From CADCVW01 sp964251385 (GTDB lineage: Bacteria > Pseudomonadota > Alphaproteobacteria > Sphingomonadales > Sphingomonadaceae), in the NCBI GenBank assembly GCA_964251385.1, contig CAXUJK010000002.1, positions 709,832-773,831 of the forward strand: a DNA stretch of 64,000 bases, written 5' to 3'. Positions 54,878-62,967 of this stretch are shown in pieces. Under the pieces are notes generated by a model. That model ran no database searches. It was given only the letters and a program-made list of their open reading frames with translations, and was not told the origin of the DNA. A program made the position numbers and the translations under genes. Each line of letters begins with the position of its first letter. The first letter of the stretch is position 1.

Positions 54878-56278
54878 ATGGCAAACAGTTACGACCTCGT
54901 AATCCTCGGTTCCGGTCCCGGCGGCTACGTCGCCGCGATCCGCGCGTCGCAGCTTGGGCTGAAAGTCGCGATCGTTGAGCGCGAGCGGCTCGGCGGCATC
55001 TGCCTCAACTGGGGATGCATCCCCACCAAGGCGCTGCTCCGCACGTCCGAGATCAACCACTACATCACGCACGCCGCGGCTTACGGCCTGTCGGCGGAGA
55101 AGGTCGGGTACGATCTGACCGCGATCGTCGACCGCTCGCGCAAGGTCGCGGGGCAGCTCAACGCCGGGGTCAAGGGCCTCATGAAGAAGAACAAGGTGAC
55201 GGTGGTCGACGGCGTCGGTGCGCTCACGGGGCCGGGCAAGCTGTCCGTCAAGCGTGGCGACGAGACGGTCGAACTGGAGGCCCCCCACATCATCCTCGCC
55301 ACCGGAGCCCGCGCCCGCGAACTTCCGTTCGCCAAGGCCGATGGCGACCGCATCTGGACGTACCGCGATGCGATGGTGCCGAAAGTCATGCCCACCAAAC
55401 TGCTCGTCATCGGATCGGGCGCGATCGGAATCGAGTTCGCGTCGTTCTACCGCGACATGGGATCGGAGGTCACGATCGTCGAAATGCTCGACCGCATCCT
55501 GCCGGTCGAGGATGTCGAGGTTTCCGCGTTTATGCTTAAAGCACTCGAGAAGCAGGGCATGCGCATCCTGACCCAGTCCGGGGTCGAGAGCCTGGAGACG
55601 GCGGGGGAGGGCGTGCGCGCGGTCCTGAAGGGCGGCGAGGTCGCCGAGTTCAGCCACGCCATCGTCGCCGTCGGAATCGTGCCCAACACCGAGGATATCG
55701 GGCTCGAAGCGCTGGGCGTGAAAACCACGAAAGGCCATGTCGACACCGACCCGTACGGCCGCACCAACGTCGAAGGCCTATACGCGATCGGCGACATCAC
55801 CGGCCCGCCCTGGCTCGCGCACAAGGCGAGCCACGAAGGGGTGGTGTGCGTCGAGGCGATCGCGTCGGCGATGGGCCGCAACGAACATGGCGCACATCCG
55901 ATGGACAAGGCCAACATCCCGGGATGCACCTACTCGCGCCCGCAGGTCGCCTCGGTCGGCTACACCGAGGCCGCCGCGGTCCAGGCCGGCTACAAGGTGC
56001 GCGCGGGCAAGTTCCCCTTCATCGGCAACGGCAAGGCGATCGCGCTCGGCGAGGCGGAAGGGTTCGTGAAGACCGTGTTCGATGATGCGACGGGCGAGTT
56101 GCTCGGCGCGCACATGGTGGGCGCGGAAGTCACCGAGCTGATCCAGGGCTATGTCGTCGCGCGCCAGCTTGAGACGACCGAAGAGGATCTGATGCGGACT
56201 GTGTTTCCACACCCGACATTATCAGAGATGATGCACGAGTCCGTTCTTTCCGCCTATGGCCGCGCCATCCACTTCTAA
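54878..56278 (+). CDS. lpdA: Dihydrolipoyl dehydrogenase (E3, pyruvate dehydrogenase linked)
   Basis: 466 residues. FAD motif LVILGSGPGGYVAAIRAS, disulfide GGICLNWGCIPTK, NAD motif VIGSGAIGIEFASFY, and C-terminal FPHPTLSEMMHES. The W in NWGCIPT and the PHPTLSEM ending are the PDH-type forms, different from the 2-oxoglutarate type at 16028. It shares the locus with pdhC. The start at 54878 is set by the FAD-binding N-terminus. Confidence 0.95.
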   Translation: MANSYDLVILGSGPGGYVAAIRASQLGLKVAIVERERLGGICLNWGCIPTKALLRTSEINHYITHAAAYGLSAEKVGYDLTAIVDRSRKVAGQLNAGVKGLMKKNKVTVVDGVGALTGPGKLSVKRGDETVELEAPHIILATGARARELPFAKADGDRIWTYRDAMVPKVMPTKLLVIGSGAIGIEFASFYRDMGSEVTIVEMLDRILPVEDVEVSAFMLKALEKQGMRILTQSGVESLETAGEGVRAVLKGGEVAEFSHAIVAVGIVPNTEDIGLEALGVKTTKGHVDTDPYGRTNVEGLYAIGDITGPPWLAHKASHEGVVCVEAIASAMGRNEHGAHPMDKANIPGCTYSRPQVASVGYTEAAAVQAGYKVRAGKFPFIGNGKAIALGEAEGFVKTVFDDATGELLGAHMVGAEVTELIQGYVVARQLETTEEDLMRTVFPHPTLSEMMHESVLSAYGRAIHF

Positions 56279-56294
56279 ACCACAGGATTCCGAC

Positions 56295-56912
56295 ATGAAC
56301 GCCAAGATCACCCTGACCGCCGCGATCGCGCTCACTCTGTCCGCGTGCGGGGGCAGCGAGACGACCGACAACGGCACCGGCAACGCGGCGTCGGCCGCGG
56401 GCAACTTGACCACTCAGCCCGATCTTGGGAACGAGGTCGCGACGGACACGAAGGTCGCGATGAACGGCTCGGTCGCGGTGACGCCGACGACCGCGACAGA
56501 ATTCGCCAACGCCGCCGCCGCGTCCGACATGTTCGAGATCCGCTCCTCGCAGCTCGCCGCGCGGCAGGCGAGCAGCGCCGGCGTCAAATCCTACGCGACA
56601 ATGATGATCGCCGAACACACCAAGTCGACCAACGAGCTCCGCGCCGCCGCCGCGCAGGTCGCGCCGGCGGTGACGCCCGCGCCCGCGTTGACGCCGGAGC
56701 AGGAAGCCAACTTGACCGCGCTCGCCGCCGCCAAGGGCACTGCGTTCGATACGTTGTACGCGCAGGCCCAGGTCACCGGCCACGAAAACACCCTGGCGAC
56801 GCTGCAGGGCTATGCCGCGCGCGGCGATCAGGCGGCGCTGAAGGCGTTCGCGGCCAAGACCGCGCCGGTCGTGGAGAAGCATCTGGCGGACGCGCGCAAG
56901 CTGGCGAAGTAG
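56295..56912 (+). CDS. DUF4142-family lipoprotein
   Basis: 205 residues. Lipobox in ALTLSACGGS (Cys18). The mature domain is helical, with FANAAAASDMFEIRSSQLAARQASSAGVKSYATMMIAEHTKST, typical of DUF4142 (ferritin-like helical fold), and HENTLATLQGYAARGDQAALKAFAAKTAPVVEKHL at the end. The function is unknown; some members are induced by stress. The following gene starts immediately after its stop (TAG-GTG). Confidence 0.85.
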   Translation: MNAKITLTAAIALTLSACGGSETTDNGTGNAASAAGNLTTQPDLGNEVATDTKVAMNGSVAVTPTTATEFANAAAASDMFEIRSSQLAARQASSAGVKSYATMMIAEHTKSTNELRAAAAQVAPAVTPAPALTPEQEANLTALAAAKGTAFDTLYAQAQVTGHENTLATLQGYAARGDQAALKAFAAKTAPVVEKHLADARKLAK

Positions 56913-58187
56913 GTGCGCGTTCTCGTTGCCGCCGCGCTGCTCGCCACGGCATCGGCGGCGAGCGCCGACACCGTCGCGATCACCGCCGCGCGCATGATCG
57001 ACGTCGTCGCGGGGCGCACCGTCGACAATCCCGTCGTGATCGCCACCGATGGCCGGATCACGGCGGTCGGGCGGGCGGGTGCGGTCGCCATCCCGGCAAA
57101 TGCGCGCCGCATCGACCTGCCCGGCAAGACGATCCTTCCCGGCTTCATCGACATGCACGTCCACCTGGACAGCAACCCCCGCTACGGCGGCTACACCAAC
57201 CTGCAGTTCACCGACGCCTTCTGGGCGGTGCAGGGGGTGGCGAACGCGCGCGCGATGCTCGACGCGGGGTTCACGACCGTGCGCAACGTCGGTTCGGAGA
57301 ATTACGCCGACGTCGCGTACAAGCAGGCGATCGACGAAGGCCTGATGGTGGGTCCGCGCATCGTCCCCGCCGCGCATTCGCTCGGCGCGACGGGCGGGCA
57401 TTGCGACCAGACCTACCTGCCGCCGTCCTACAAGAGCGTCGGCGTCGCGGTCGCGGACGGTCCGCAGGCGCTGCGCACGCGCGTCCGCGAGCAGCGCAAA
57501 TACGGCGCGGAGGTGATAAAGATCTGCGCCACGGGCGGCGTCTTCTCGCGCAACACCGAACCCGGGCAGCAGCAATTGTCCGAGGAGGAGATGCGCGCGA
57601 TTGCGGACGAAGCGCACCAATGGGGCCTCAAGGTCGCCGCCCACGCGCACGGCGCGGCGGGGATCAAGGCCGCCATCCGCGCGGGGATCGACACGATCGA
57701 ACATGCGAGCCTGGTCGACGACGAAGGCATACGGCTCGCCGTCGCGCGCAAGCAGCCCGTCTGGTTCTCGATGGACATCTTCAACACCGACTACACGCAG
57801 TCCGACGGCAAGAAGAACGGGGTCCTGGAGGCCAACCTCAAGAAGGACCGCGACATCGCGCTTCTCCAGCGCCAGAATTTTCGCCGTGCCCATGCCGCGG
57901 GCGTGAAGATGGTGTTCGGCTCGGACGCGGGCGTCATGCCGCACGGCACGGCAGGCGGGCAGTTCGCCACGATGGTGCAATGGGGAATGACGCCGATGCA
58001 GGCGATCCAGGCCGCCACGACAGAAGCCGCGCAGGCGCTCGGGCGGACGCAGGACGTCGGCGCGATCGCGGTCGGGCGCTATGCCGACATCGTCGCGGTC
58101 GACGGCGATCCGCTGGCGGACATCCGGGAACTCGCGGACGTCGACGTTGTCATCAAGGGCGGAACCCAGGTGGGGGACGACGAGTGA
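56913..58187 (+). CDS. Secreted amidohydrolase (imidazolonepropionase / Xaa-Pro dipeptidase-like)
   Basis: 424 residues from a GTG. Signal peptide MRVLVAAALLATASAASA. Binuclear metal site: FIDMHVHLD (two His), VIKICATGGVFS (bridging Lys), AAHAHGAAG, TIEHAS and FGSDAGVMPHG (last Asp). It resembles the sphingomonad/Caulobacter Xaa-Pro and Xaa-Arg/Lys dipeptidases of the amidohydrolase superfamily. Likely a periplasmic dipeptidase; substrate inferred only. Its stop overlaps the DUF3140 gene (GTGA). Confidence 0.88.
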   Translation: MRVLVAAALLATASAASADTVAITAARMIDVVAGRTVDNPVVIATDGRITAVGRAGAVAIPANARRIDLPGKTILPGFIDMHVHLDSNPRYGGYTNLQFTDAFWAVQGVANARAMLDAGFTTVRNVGSENYADVAYKQAIDEGLMVGPRIVPAAHSLGATGGHCDQTYLPPSYKSVGVAVADGPQALRTRVREQRKYGAEVIKICATGGVFSRNTEPGQQQLSEEEMRAIADEAHQWGLKVAAHAHGAAGIKAAIRAGIDTIEHASLVDDEGIRLAVARKQPVWFSMDIFNTDYTQSDGKKNGVLEANLKKDRDIALLQRQNFRRAHAAGVKMVFGSDAGVMPHGTAGGQFATMVQWGMTPMQAIQAATTEAAQALGRTQDVGAIAVGRYADIVAVDGDPLADIRELADVDVVIKGGTQVGDDE

Positions 58188-58528
58188 GCGACGATGCGAA
58201 GACGCACAAGGATTTCGACGACGCGGTGAACATGACCGCGCGCGAGATCGAAGTGTTTCTTGAGACGGACGAGTCGAAGGCGGTCGGCTGGAAAGGCGAG
58301 AGCGGGCATGACGAGGACGCCGAGTCCGTCGGGCACCAATCGGGTCGGCGCATCGTCGCGTTGCTCGGCGCGAAGAAGGCGGATCTGACCGCCGACGACT
58401 ACGCCCACATGCGCAAGGTCGTCAGCTACGTCCACCGCCACATGGCGCAGGGCCCCGCGCACGATGTGGAGACGTCGCGGTGGCGCTACAGCCTCATGAA
58501 CTGGGGTCACGATCCGCTTAAGACGTAA
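58184..58528 (+). CDS. DUF3140-type small protein
   Basis: 114 residues from a GTG overlapping the amidohydrolase stop. The sequence MTAREIEVFLETDESKAVGWK...SVGHQSGRRIVALLGAKKADLTADDYAHMRKVVSYVHRHMAQGP is the whole conserved domain, known from actinobacterial and alphaproteobacterial genomes and often annotated as a DNA-binding-like protein. The role is unknown. Confidence 0.78.
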   Translation: MSDDAKTHKDFDDAVNMTAREIEVFLETDESKAVGWKGESGHDEDAESVGHQSGRRIVALLGAKKADLTADDYAHMRKVVSYVHRHMAQGPAHDVETSRWRYSLMNWGHDPLKT

Positions 58529-58586
58529 CGGGAACGCCGCCGCGACACGCGGGTTAGCCTTCCGAACTTCCCTCAGGAGACACGAC

Positions 58587-59018
58587 ATGGCCGACAGCAA
58601 GACCGCGCGCAACGCGAAGGCGGGGTACGCCGAAAACATCGAGGAAATGACCCTCAACAACGAGAATTTTCGCGAGGTGCTCTACACCGGCGAGAAGCTC
58701 CAGCTCGTGCTCATGACGCTCAAGCCCGGCGAGGAGATCGGCGAAGAGGTCCACGACGACAAGGACCAGTTCTTCCGCTTCGAGAGCGGCACGGGCGAGG
58801 TCCACATCAACAAGGTCGTCAACCCCGTCGAGGACGGCATGGCGGTGATCGTTCCCGCGGGCTCGCTGCACAACGTCGTCAACACCGGCGAGGACAATCT
58901 AACGATGTACACGGTCTACGCCGGGCCCGACCACAAGGACGCGACCGTTCACGTCACAAAGGAACAGGCGGAACGCGACCACGACAACGACGAATATGAC
59001 GGCAAGCCCACCGAGTAG
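58587..59018 (+). CDS. Cupin-domain protein
   Basis: 143 residues. Metal-binding cupin motifs: GEEIGEEVHDDKDQFFRFESGTGEVHI and IVPAGSLHNVVNTG. The C-terminus is rich in Asp, Glu and His (DHDNDEYDGKPTE). Single cupins of this type are often annotated as mannose-6-phosphate isomerase-like or general stress proteins; the reaction is unknown. AGGAGA precedes the ATG. A strong hairpin terminator follows. Confidence 0.85.
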   Translation: MADSKTARNAKAGYAENIEEMTLNNENFREVLYTGEKLQLVLMTLKPGEEIGEEVHDDKDQFFRFESGTGEVHINKVVNPVEDGMAVIVPAGSLHNVVNTGEDNLTMYTVYAGPDHKDATVHVTKEQAERDHDNDEYDGKPTE

Positions 59019-59036
59019 GCGGCTCTCCCGGACGAT

Positions 59037-59066
59037 CGAAGGGCGACGCTGCGGCGTCGCCCTTCG
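59037..59066. terminator. Bidirectional terminator hairpin
   Basis: A 13-bp perfect stem, CGAAGGGCGACGC and GCGTCGCCCTTCG, with a TGCG loop, between the convergent cupin and DUF3995 genes, only 2 nt from the DUF3995 stop. No long T-tract, but very stable. Confidence 0.75.
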
Positions 59067-59068
59067 TG

Positions 59069-59497
59069 TCAGCCGGTCGCGAGCGCGACGAGAGACACGC
59101 CCAGAGAGAAAAATAGCGGGCAGTAGAAGCGCGTGTCGTAACGTGCCCAGCGAGTCGTGCGCAGCGTCTTGAACACTCCGACGTAACGATGCCAGGCGAG
59201 CGCCCTCGCGACGAAGGCGACCCCGACCAGCGCAAGCACGGCCGTCACCAACTCGCGATCCAGACCCGTACGCATCACCTCCGCACGATCAAGCGCCAGC
59301 AATCCGATCCCGATCAGCCCCAGCGCGACGAACAGCGCCCCGATCCGCCACAACGGGAGCAGATGGTCGTAGATCGGTCGGCCGTCGGGTCGCTGTGGCA
59401 GCGACACGGAAAAGCCGTAGCGACCGCCGAATGCCCAATGCAGATGGAACGAGGCGGCGATCGCGAGGATCGTGAGCGAGATCGCAAGCGCCGCCAT
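59069..59497 (-). CDS. DUF3995-family membrane protein
   Basis: 142 residues with about four hydrophobic helices (ALAISLTILAIAASFHLHWAF; LWRIGALFVALGLIGIGLLAL; LVTAVLALVGVAFVARAL; PLFFSLGVSLVALATG). The motif FHLHWAFGG near residue 17 is a signature of DUF3995. No known function. It is convergent with the cupin gene. Confidence 0.78.
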   Translation of the reverse strand: MAALAISLTILAIAASFHLHWAFGGRYGFSVSLPQRPDGRPIYDHLLPLWRIGALFVALGLIGIGLLALDRAEVMRTGLDRELVTAVLALVGVAFVARALAWHRYVGVFKTLRTTRWARYDTRFYCPLFFSLGVSLVALATG

Positions 59498-59575
59498 GGT
59501 CGCGGACTAGCAGCCGGTCGCTTGCGGGCCAACAGCTACCCTTGCACCTACGCGCCGCGGCGGCGATGATCCGGC

Positions 59576-60709
59576 ATGACGAAGGTTGCGACCTTCACCT
59601 ACGGACCAAGCGTGCGCCTGGGAGCGGGAGCCGCGGACCGGATTGCCGATCTGCTTCCCGCCGGCCCCGTCCTCTTCATCACCGATTACAACGTGCGGGC
59701 TCTCGGGCTGGCCGATCGTGCGCTTTCCACCTTGGGCAATTCGACCGTATTCGATCGGGTCGAGGCCGACCCGTCCCGTTCGACGCTTGAAGCCGCGGTC
59801 GCCGCCGGTCGCGAGGCTGGCGCCACCTCCGTCGTCGGTTTCGGCGGAGGCAGCCCCATGGATGTGGCAAAGCTCGCGGCGTATCTGCTTGGCTCCGGCG
59901 ACGATCTCGACGCGATCTGGGGGGTGAGCAAAGCCGCCGGCGCCCGGCTGCCGCTTGTGCTCGTGCCAACGACGGCGGGGACGGGGTCGGAGGCGACGCC
60001 GGTGTCGATCATCACCGATGGGCATGAGAAGAAGGGGGTGAGTGCCCCGTCGCTGGTGGCGGACGTTGCGCTGCTCGATCCGGCCCTAACGGTCGGACTG
60101 CCGCGCGGCGGCACTGCGGCGACTGGGATCGATGCCATGGTGCACGCGATCGAGGCGTTCACGAGCGCCCGGCTCAAGAACCCGCTGTCGGACATGCTGG
60201 CGAGCGAAGCGCTACGCCTGCTCGGCGCCAACATCCGGACCGCGTGTGACGCGCCTTCGAACATCGAGGCGCGCGCGGCCATGCTGCTCGGCGCGCATCT
60301 GGCCGGCGTCGCCTTCGCCAACGCCCCCGTCGGCGGCGTGCACGCGCTCGCTTATCCACTAGGTGCGCGCTTCGGGGTGGCGCACGGCCTGTCCAACGCG
60401 CTGATGCTGCCGCACGTTCTTGCCCACAATCTGCGCGCAGCCCAGCCGCTCTACGCCGAGCTGGGAGTTCTGCTCGAGCCGGCGCTGGCGAGCCAAGGCG
60501 AACAAGGCCGCGCCCGCGGGCTCATCGACGCGATGAACGCGATCGCCGCCCACGCCGGCGTCCCCCGCACCCTGCGCGAAGTCGGCGTCCGCGCCGCCGA
60601 CCTCGACACCCTCGCCGCCGACGCGATGCGGCAGGAGCGGCTGCTGGTGAACAATCCGTGCGAGATCACGCAAGTCGACGCGCAACGCATCTACGCGGCG
60701 GCTTTGTAG
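59576..60709 (+). CDS. Iron-containing alcohol dehydrogenase
   Basis: 377 residues, type III ADH. NAD motif GFGGGSPMDVAKLAAYL, VPTTAGTGSEATPVSIIT, and metal ligands in GIDAMVHAIEAFTS and HALAYPLGARFGVAHGLSNALMLPHVL. Substrate (ethanol, lactaldehyde, 1,3-propanediol, maleylacetate, and others) cannot be named from this. The N-terminal 170 residues form the Rossmann part. No related pathway gene is adjacent. Confidence 0.92.
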   Translation: MTKVATFTYGPSVRLGAGAADRIADLLPAGPVLFITDYNVRALGLADRALSTLGNSTVFDRVEADPSRSTLEAAVAAGREAGATSVVGFGGGSPMDVAKLAAYLLGSGDDLDAIWGVSKAAGARLPLVLVPTTAGTGSEATPVSIITDGHEKKGVSAPSLVADVALLDPALTVGLPRGGTAATGIDAMVHAIEAFTSARLKNPLSDMLASEALRLLGANIRTACDAPSNIEARAAMLLGAHLAGVAFANAPVGGVHALAYPLGARFGVAHGLSNALMLPHVLAHNLRAAQPLYAELGVLLEPALASQGEQGRARGLIDAMNAIAAHAGVPRTLREVGVRAADLDTLAADAMRQERLLVNNPCEITQVDAQRIYAAAL

Positions 60710-60790
60710 CGCTTCGTTTGCAGCCAAGCGTGTCACAAGCTACGCATGTGACGCCCGCGAAAAACGCGGAGCGCTGGAAGCCGACAAGCG

Positions 60791-61441
60791 ATGCCCGAGC
60801 ACGATCTTCCAACCCTCGACCCGATGGGCGACTTCGGACGCAACCTGTTCCAACGGGCCGAGGAGGCGCGGCTGCAACTTCGGCGTTTGCCGCAGCACGC
60901 CGCACGGAAAGCGGAGGACGCGTTGGTACGAACGCTTCGCCCGCGCGGGTTAACTGCCGGAGAACGACGGATCGTAACCGGCGCTTGGAAGACGGGAGCC
61001 GATCCGGCGGCTGTTCGACTGTTCGATGGTCCCGGCACGTCGCCGATCGCCGCGGCAGCATTCGCCAAGGGCAATCCGGCTATTACTCTTGGAAACAACA
61101 TCTTCTTCAAGCCGGGCCGGTACAGGCCTGACTTTTCGTTGGACGCGCTGGATATCACGTTGCTGGTCCACGAGTACACGCATGTCGTGCAATACAGGAA
61201 GATGGGTCACGGTCCGTTTTTCGCCCGGTACGGAGCCGATTTGCACAGGCATTCTTACAACCCGGACAAGCTTTACGATTACGGCGGTCGTTCCACGACG
61301 TGGGCGCAGGAGACGCTCGAAGGTCAAGCCGAAATGGCAGGTGTTTATGCGGGATTGCGTAACTCGAAGAAGGCGGCCGCTGCGGCTGCAAAGGTCGATC
61401 TCGAACGGCGCTTGAAGGGGAGCGGCGTTTATGGGCTTTAA
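60791..61441 (+). CDS. HExxH metalloprotease-like protein ('vgr-related' type)
   Basis: 216 residues, no signal peptide. Zinc motif HEYTH at 127-131 within LDITLLVHEYTHVVQYRKMG, with a likely third ligand in the Glu of ETLEGQAEMAGVY. The N-terminal half has LTAGERRIVTGAWKTGADPAAVRLFDG. Similar proteins in sphingomonads are often named 'vgr related protein', although it is not a VgrG spike. Its 3' end overlaps a lipoprotein gene by 11 nt. The target is unknown. Confidence 0.75.
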   Translation: MPEHDLPTLDPMGDFGRNLFQRAEEARLQLRRLPQHAARKAEDALVRTLRPRGLTAGERRIVTGAWKTGADPAAVRLFDGPGTSPIAAAAFAKGNPAITLGNNIFFKPGRYRPDFSLDALDITLLVHEYTHVVQYRKMGHGPFFARYGADLHRHSYNPDKLYDYGGRSTTWAQETLEGQAEMAGVYAGLRNSKKAAAAAAKVDLERRLKGSGVYGL

Positions 61442-61799
61442 GGCCAAAACGCTGACGCTACCCTTTGCTTGGCTGATCCTTTCCGCCTGTCAGCTAAGCG
61501 CCGTTTTGTTCGTCCAGCAAAGCGACGGCCGCTTGACGTTCTCCGTCGATGACGGGTCGGGACGCGAGCGGTGTATCCGATCGGTTTATGTCTACCCGGA
61601 CCAGCCAGCGGGTGCGGAGCCGCTATGGCATGTGGAGGAGGTGCGGCGCGCGGCTTGCTTGCTGACGATCGGATATGGGCGGGTGCCCGACGGCTTCGTT
61701 GCTGATGGTCCTGCACCCAAGCTTCAGGCCGGCGCGAACTATCAGGTCAGCGTGGCTGGACCTGGCTTCAACGAAGAAGCTGCTTTCGTCGCGAAGTAG
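61431..61799 (+). CDS. Small lipoprotein, overlapping partner of the HExxH protein
   Basis: 122 residues. MGFKAKTLTLPFAWLILSACQLS gives a lipobox LSAC (Cys20). The mature part looks beta-rich (DGRLTFSVDDGSGRERCIRSVYVYP, YQVSVAGPG) and has two more Cys. I know no family. Overlap with the protease gene suggests a pair; a periplasmic inhibitor or partner is only a guess. Confidence 0.6.
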   Translation: MGFKAKTLTLPFAWLILSACQLSAVLFVQQSDGRLTFSVDDGSGRERCIRSVYVYPDQPAGAEPLWHVEEVRRAACLLTIGYGRVPDGFVADGPAPKLQAGANYQVSVAGPGFNEEAAFVAK

Positions 61800-61835
61800 C
61801 AGGCGTCGACTGCCCTTGCTTCGTCACGTCCGCCG

Positions 61836-61864
61836 TTGACCCTATGTGGCTCGCCCGCTATAGG
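61836..61864 (+). promoter_or_regulatory. Promoter of the str operon
   Basis: TTGACC and TATAGG separated by exactly 17 nt, a near-consensus housekeeping promoter, the best in the window. Start of transcription would be at about 61871, giving a leader of about 183 nt before rpsL. Confidence 0.7.
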
Positions 61865-61945
61865 CCCGGCTCATCCTCGCGGAGCCATGCGCTTCTGGAG
61901 CGGGGGTGAGAGCTTGAACATTGTCGCTCACGCGGGCGCCGGGGT

Positions 61946-61972
61946 GGCCTCTTCGAGGCCTTCCGGGTTTTT
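61946..61972 (+). promoter_or_regulatory. Terminator-like hairpin in the str operon leader
   Basis: The stem GGCCTC / GAGGCC with loop TTC is followed by TTCCGGG and TTTTT. It lies in the presumed untranslated leader. It may be an attenuator, or the end of a short upstream RNA. Upstream GTGAG (61905-61909 area) and GCTCAC (near 61930) can also pair, so the leader is structured. Confidence 0.4.
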
Positions 61973-62015
61973 GCGTTTTGTGGATCGCCTCGGCAATCCT
62001 CGCGGCAGAGTAACC

Positions 62016-62032
62016 GTCGGCGGCTCGCCGAC
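62016..62032 (+). promoter_or_regulatory. Hairpin just upstream of rpsL
   Basis: Perfect 7-bp stem GTCGGCG / CGCCGAC with loop GCT, ending 21 nt before the rpsL ATG, next to the ribosome binding region (AAGGTGAAGGG). Could affect rpsL translation. Confidence 0.4.
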
Positions 62033-62053
62033 ATTGAAAAGGTGAAGGGCTTC

Positions 62054-62425
62054 ATGCCGACGATCAACCAGCTGGTCCGCCACGGGCGCGACCTGCAGAA
62101 GGCCAAGAACAAGGTGCCCGCGATGGAGGCCAACCCGCAGAAGCGCGGCGTCTGCACCCGCGTCTATACGACGACCCCGAAGAAGCCGAACTCGGCGCTT
62201 CGCAAGGTCGCCAAGGTGCGGCTGACCAACCAGCGCGAGGTCATCAGCTACATCCCGGGCGAAGGCCACAACCTGCAGGAGCACAGCGTCGTGCTGATCC
62301 GCGGCGGGCGTGTGCGCGATCTGCCCGGCGTTCGCTACCACGTGCTTCGCGGCGTCCTGGATACCCAGGGCGTCAAGGGTCGCAAACAATCCCGCTCGAA
62401 GTACGGCGCCAAGCGTCCGAAGTAA
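62054..62425 (+). CDS. rpsL: 30S ribosomal protein S12
   Basis: 123 residues. PTINQLVRHGR, the decoding-site loop VYTTTPKKPNSALRK, and GEGHNLQEHSVVLIRGGRVRDLPGVRYH are conserved. Lys43 is as in E. coli, but position 88 (numbering with Met) is Arg instead of Lys: RGGRVRDLPG against RGGRVKDLPG. The same K88R change gives streptomycin resistance in other bacteria. The ATG at 62054 gives normal length; the frame opens at 62042 too. Confidence 0.97.
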   Translation: MPTINQLVRHGRDLQKAKNKVPAMEANPQKRGVCTRVYTTTPKKPNSALRKVAKVRLTNQREVISYIPGEGHNLQEHSVVLIRGGRVRDLPGVRYHVLRGVLDTQGVKGRKQSRSKYGAKRPK

Positions 62426-62460
62426 GCCGCACGGCTGAAGTTAAGAGAAGGTCTTAGAAT

Positions 62461-62931
62461 ATGGCTCGTCGTCGTCGCCCCGAGAAGCGCGAAATCCTTC
62501 CCGATCCCCGTTACGGGGATCTGATCCTGTCCAAATTCATGAACTCGGTGATGCTCGACGGCAAGAAGTCGGTCGCCGAAGGCATCGTCTATGGTGCTCT
62601 GGAGACAGTCGAAACGCGCGCCAAGCGCGAGCCGGTCGGGGTGTTCCATGACGCACTCAACAACATCAAGCCGGGCATTGAAGTCCGCAGCCGCCGCGTC
62701 GGTGGTGCGACCTACCAGGTGCCGGTCGAGGTTCGTCCCGAGCGTGGCCAGGCGCTGGCGATCCGCTGGCTGATCTCCGCGGCGCGTGCGCGGTCGGAGC
62801 ATACGATGGCGGCGCGGCTGTCGGGCGAGTTGCTCGATGCGTCGAACAATCGCGGCAACGCGGTCAAGAAGCGCGAAGACTCGCACCGCATGGCCGAAGC
62901 CAACCGGGCCTTCTCTCACTACCGCTGGTAG
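62461..62931 (+). CDS. rpsG: 30S ribosomal protein S7
   Basis: 156 residues, the usual length. ARRRRPEKREILPDPRYGDLILSKFMNSVMLDGKKSVAE, then VRSRRVGGATYQVPVEVRPERGQALAIRWLI, and the C-terminal AEANRAFSHYRW, all typical. S7 nucleates the 30S head and may autoregulate the str operon. It lies 35 nt after rpsL and 36 nt before fusA. Confidence 0.98.
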   Translation: MARRRRPEKREILPDPRYGDLILSKFMNSVMLDGKKSVAEGIVYGALETVETRAKREPVGVFHDALNNIKPGIEVRSRRVGGATYQVPVEVRPERGQALAIRWLISAARARSEHTMAARLSGELLDASNNRGNAVKKREDSHRMAEANRAFSHYRW

Positions 62932-62967
62932 TCATCTCGCGCTGAGGCGCATCAGAAAGCAAGTATC

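Noticed and set aside
60791..61441. Reading the 'vgr-related' protein as part of a type VI secretion system
   Set aside because: No gp27/gp5-like VgrG domains, and no T6SS genes in the window; the sequence shows an HExxH motif instead.
61836..62045. Small plus-strand frame in the rpsL leader
   Set aside because: It begins inside the promoter -35 box, and most of it lies in structured leader RNA; a leader peptide is possible but not supported.
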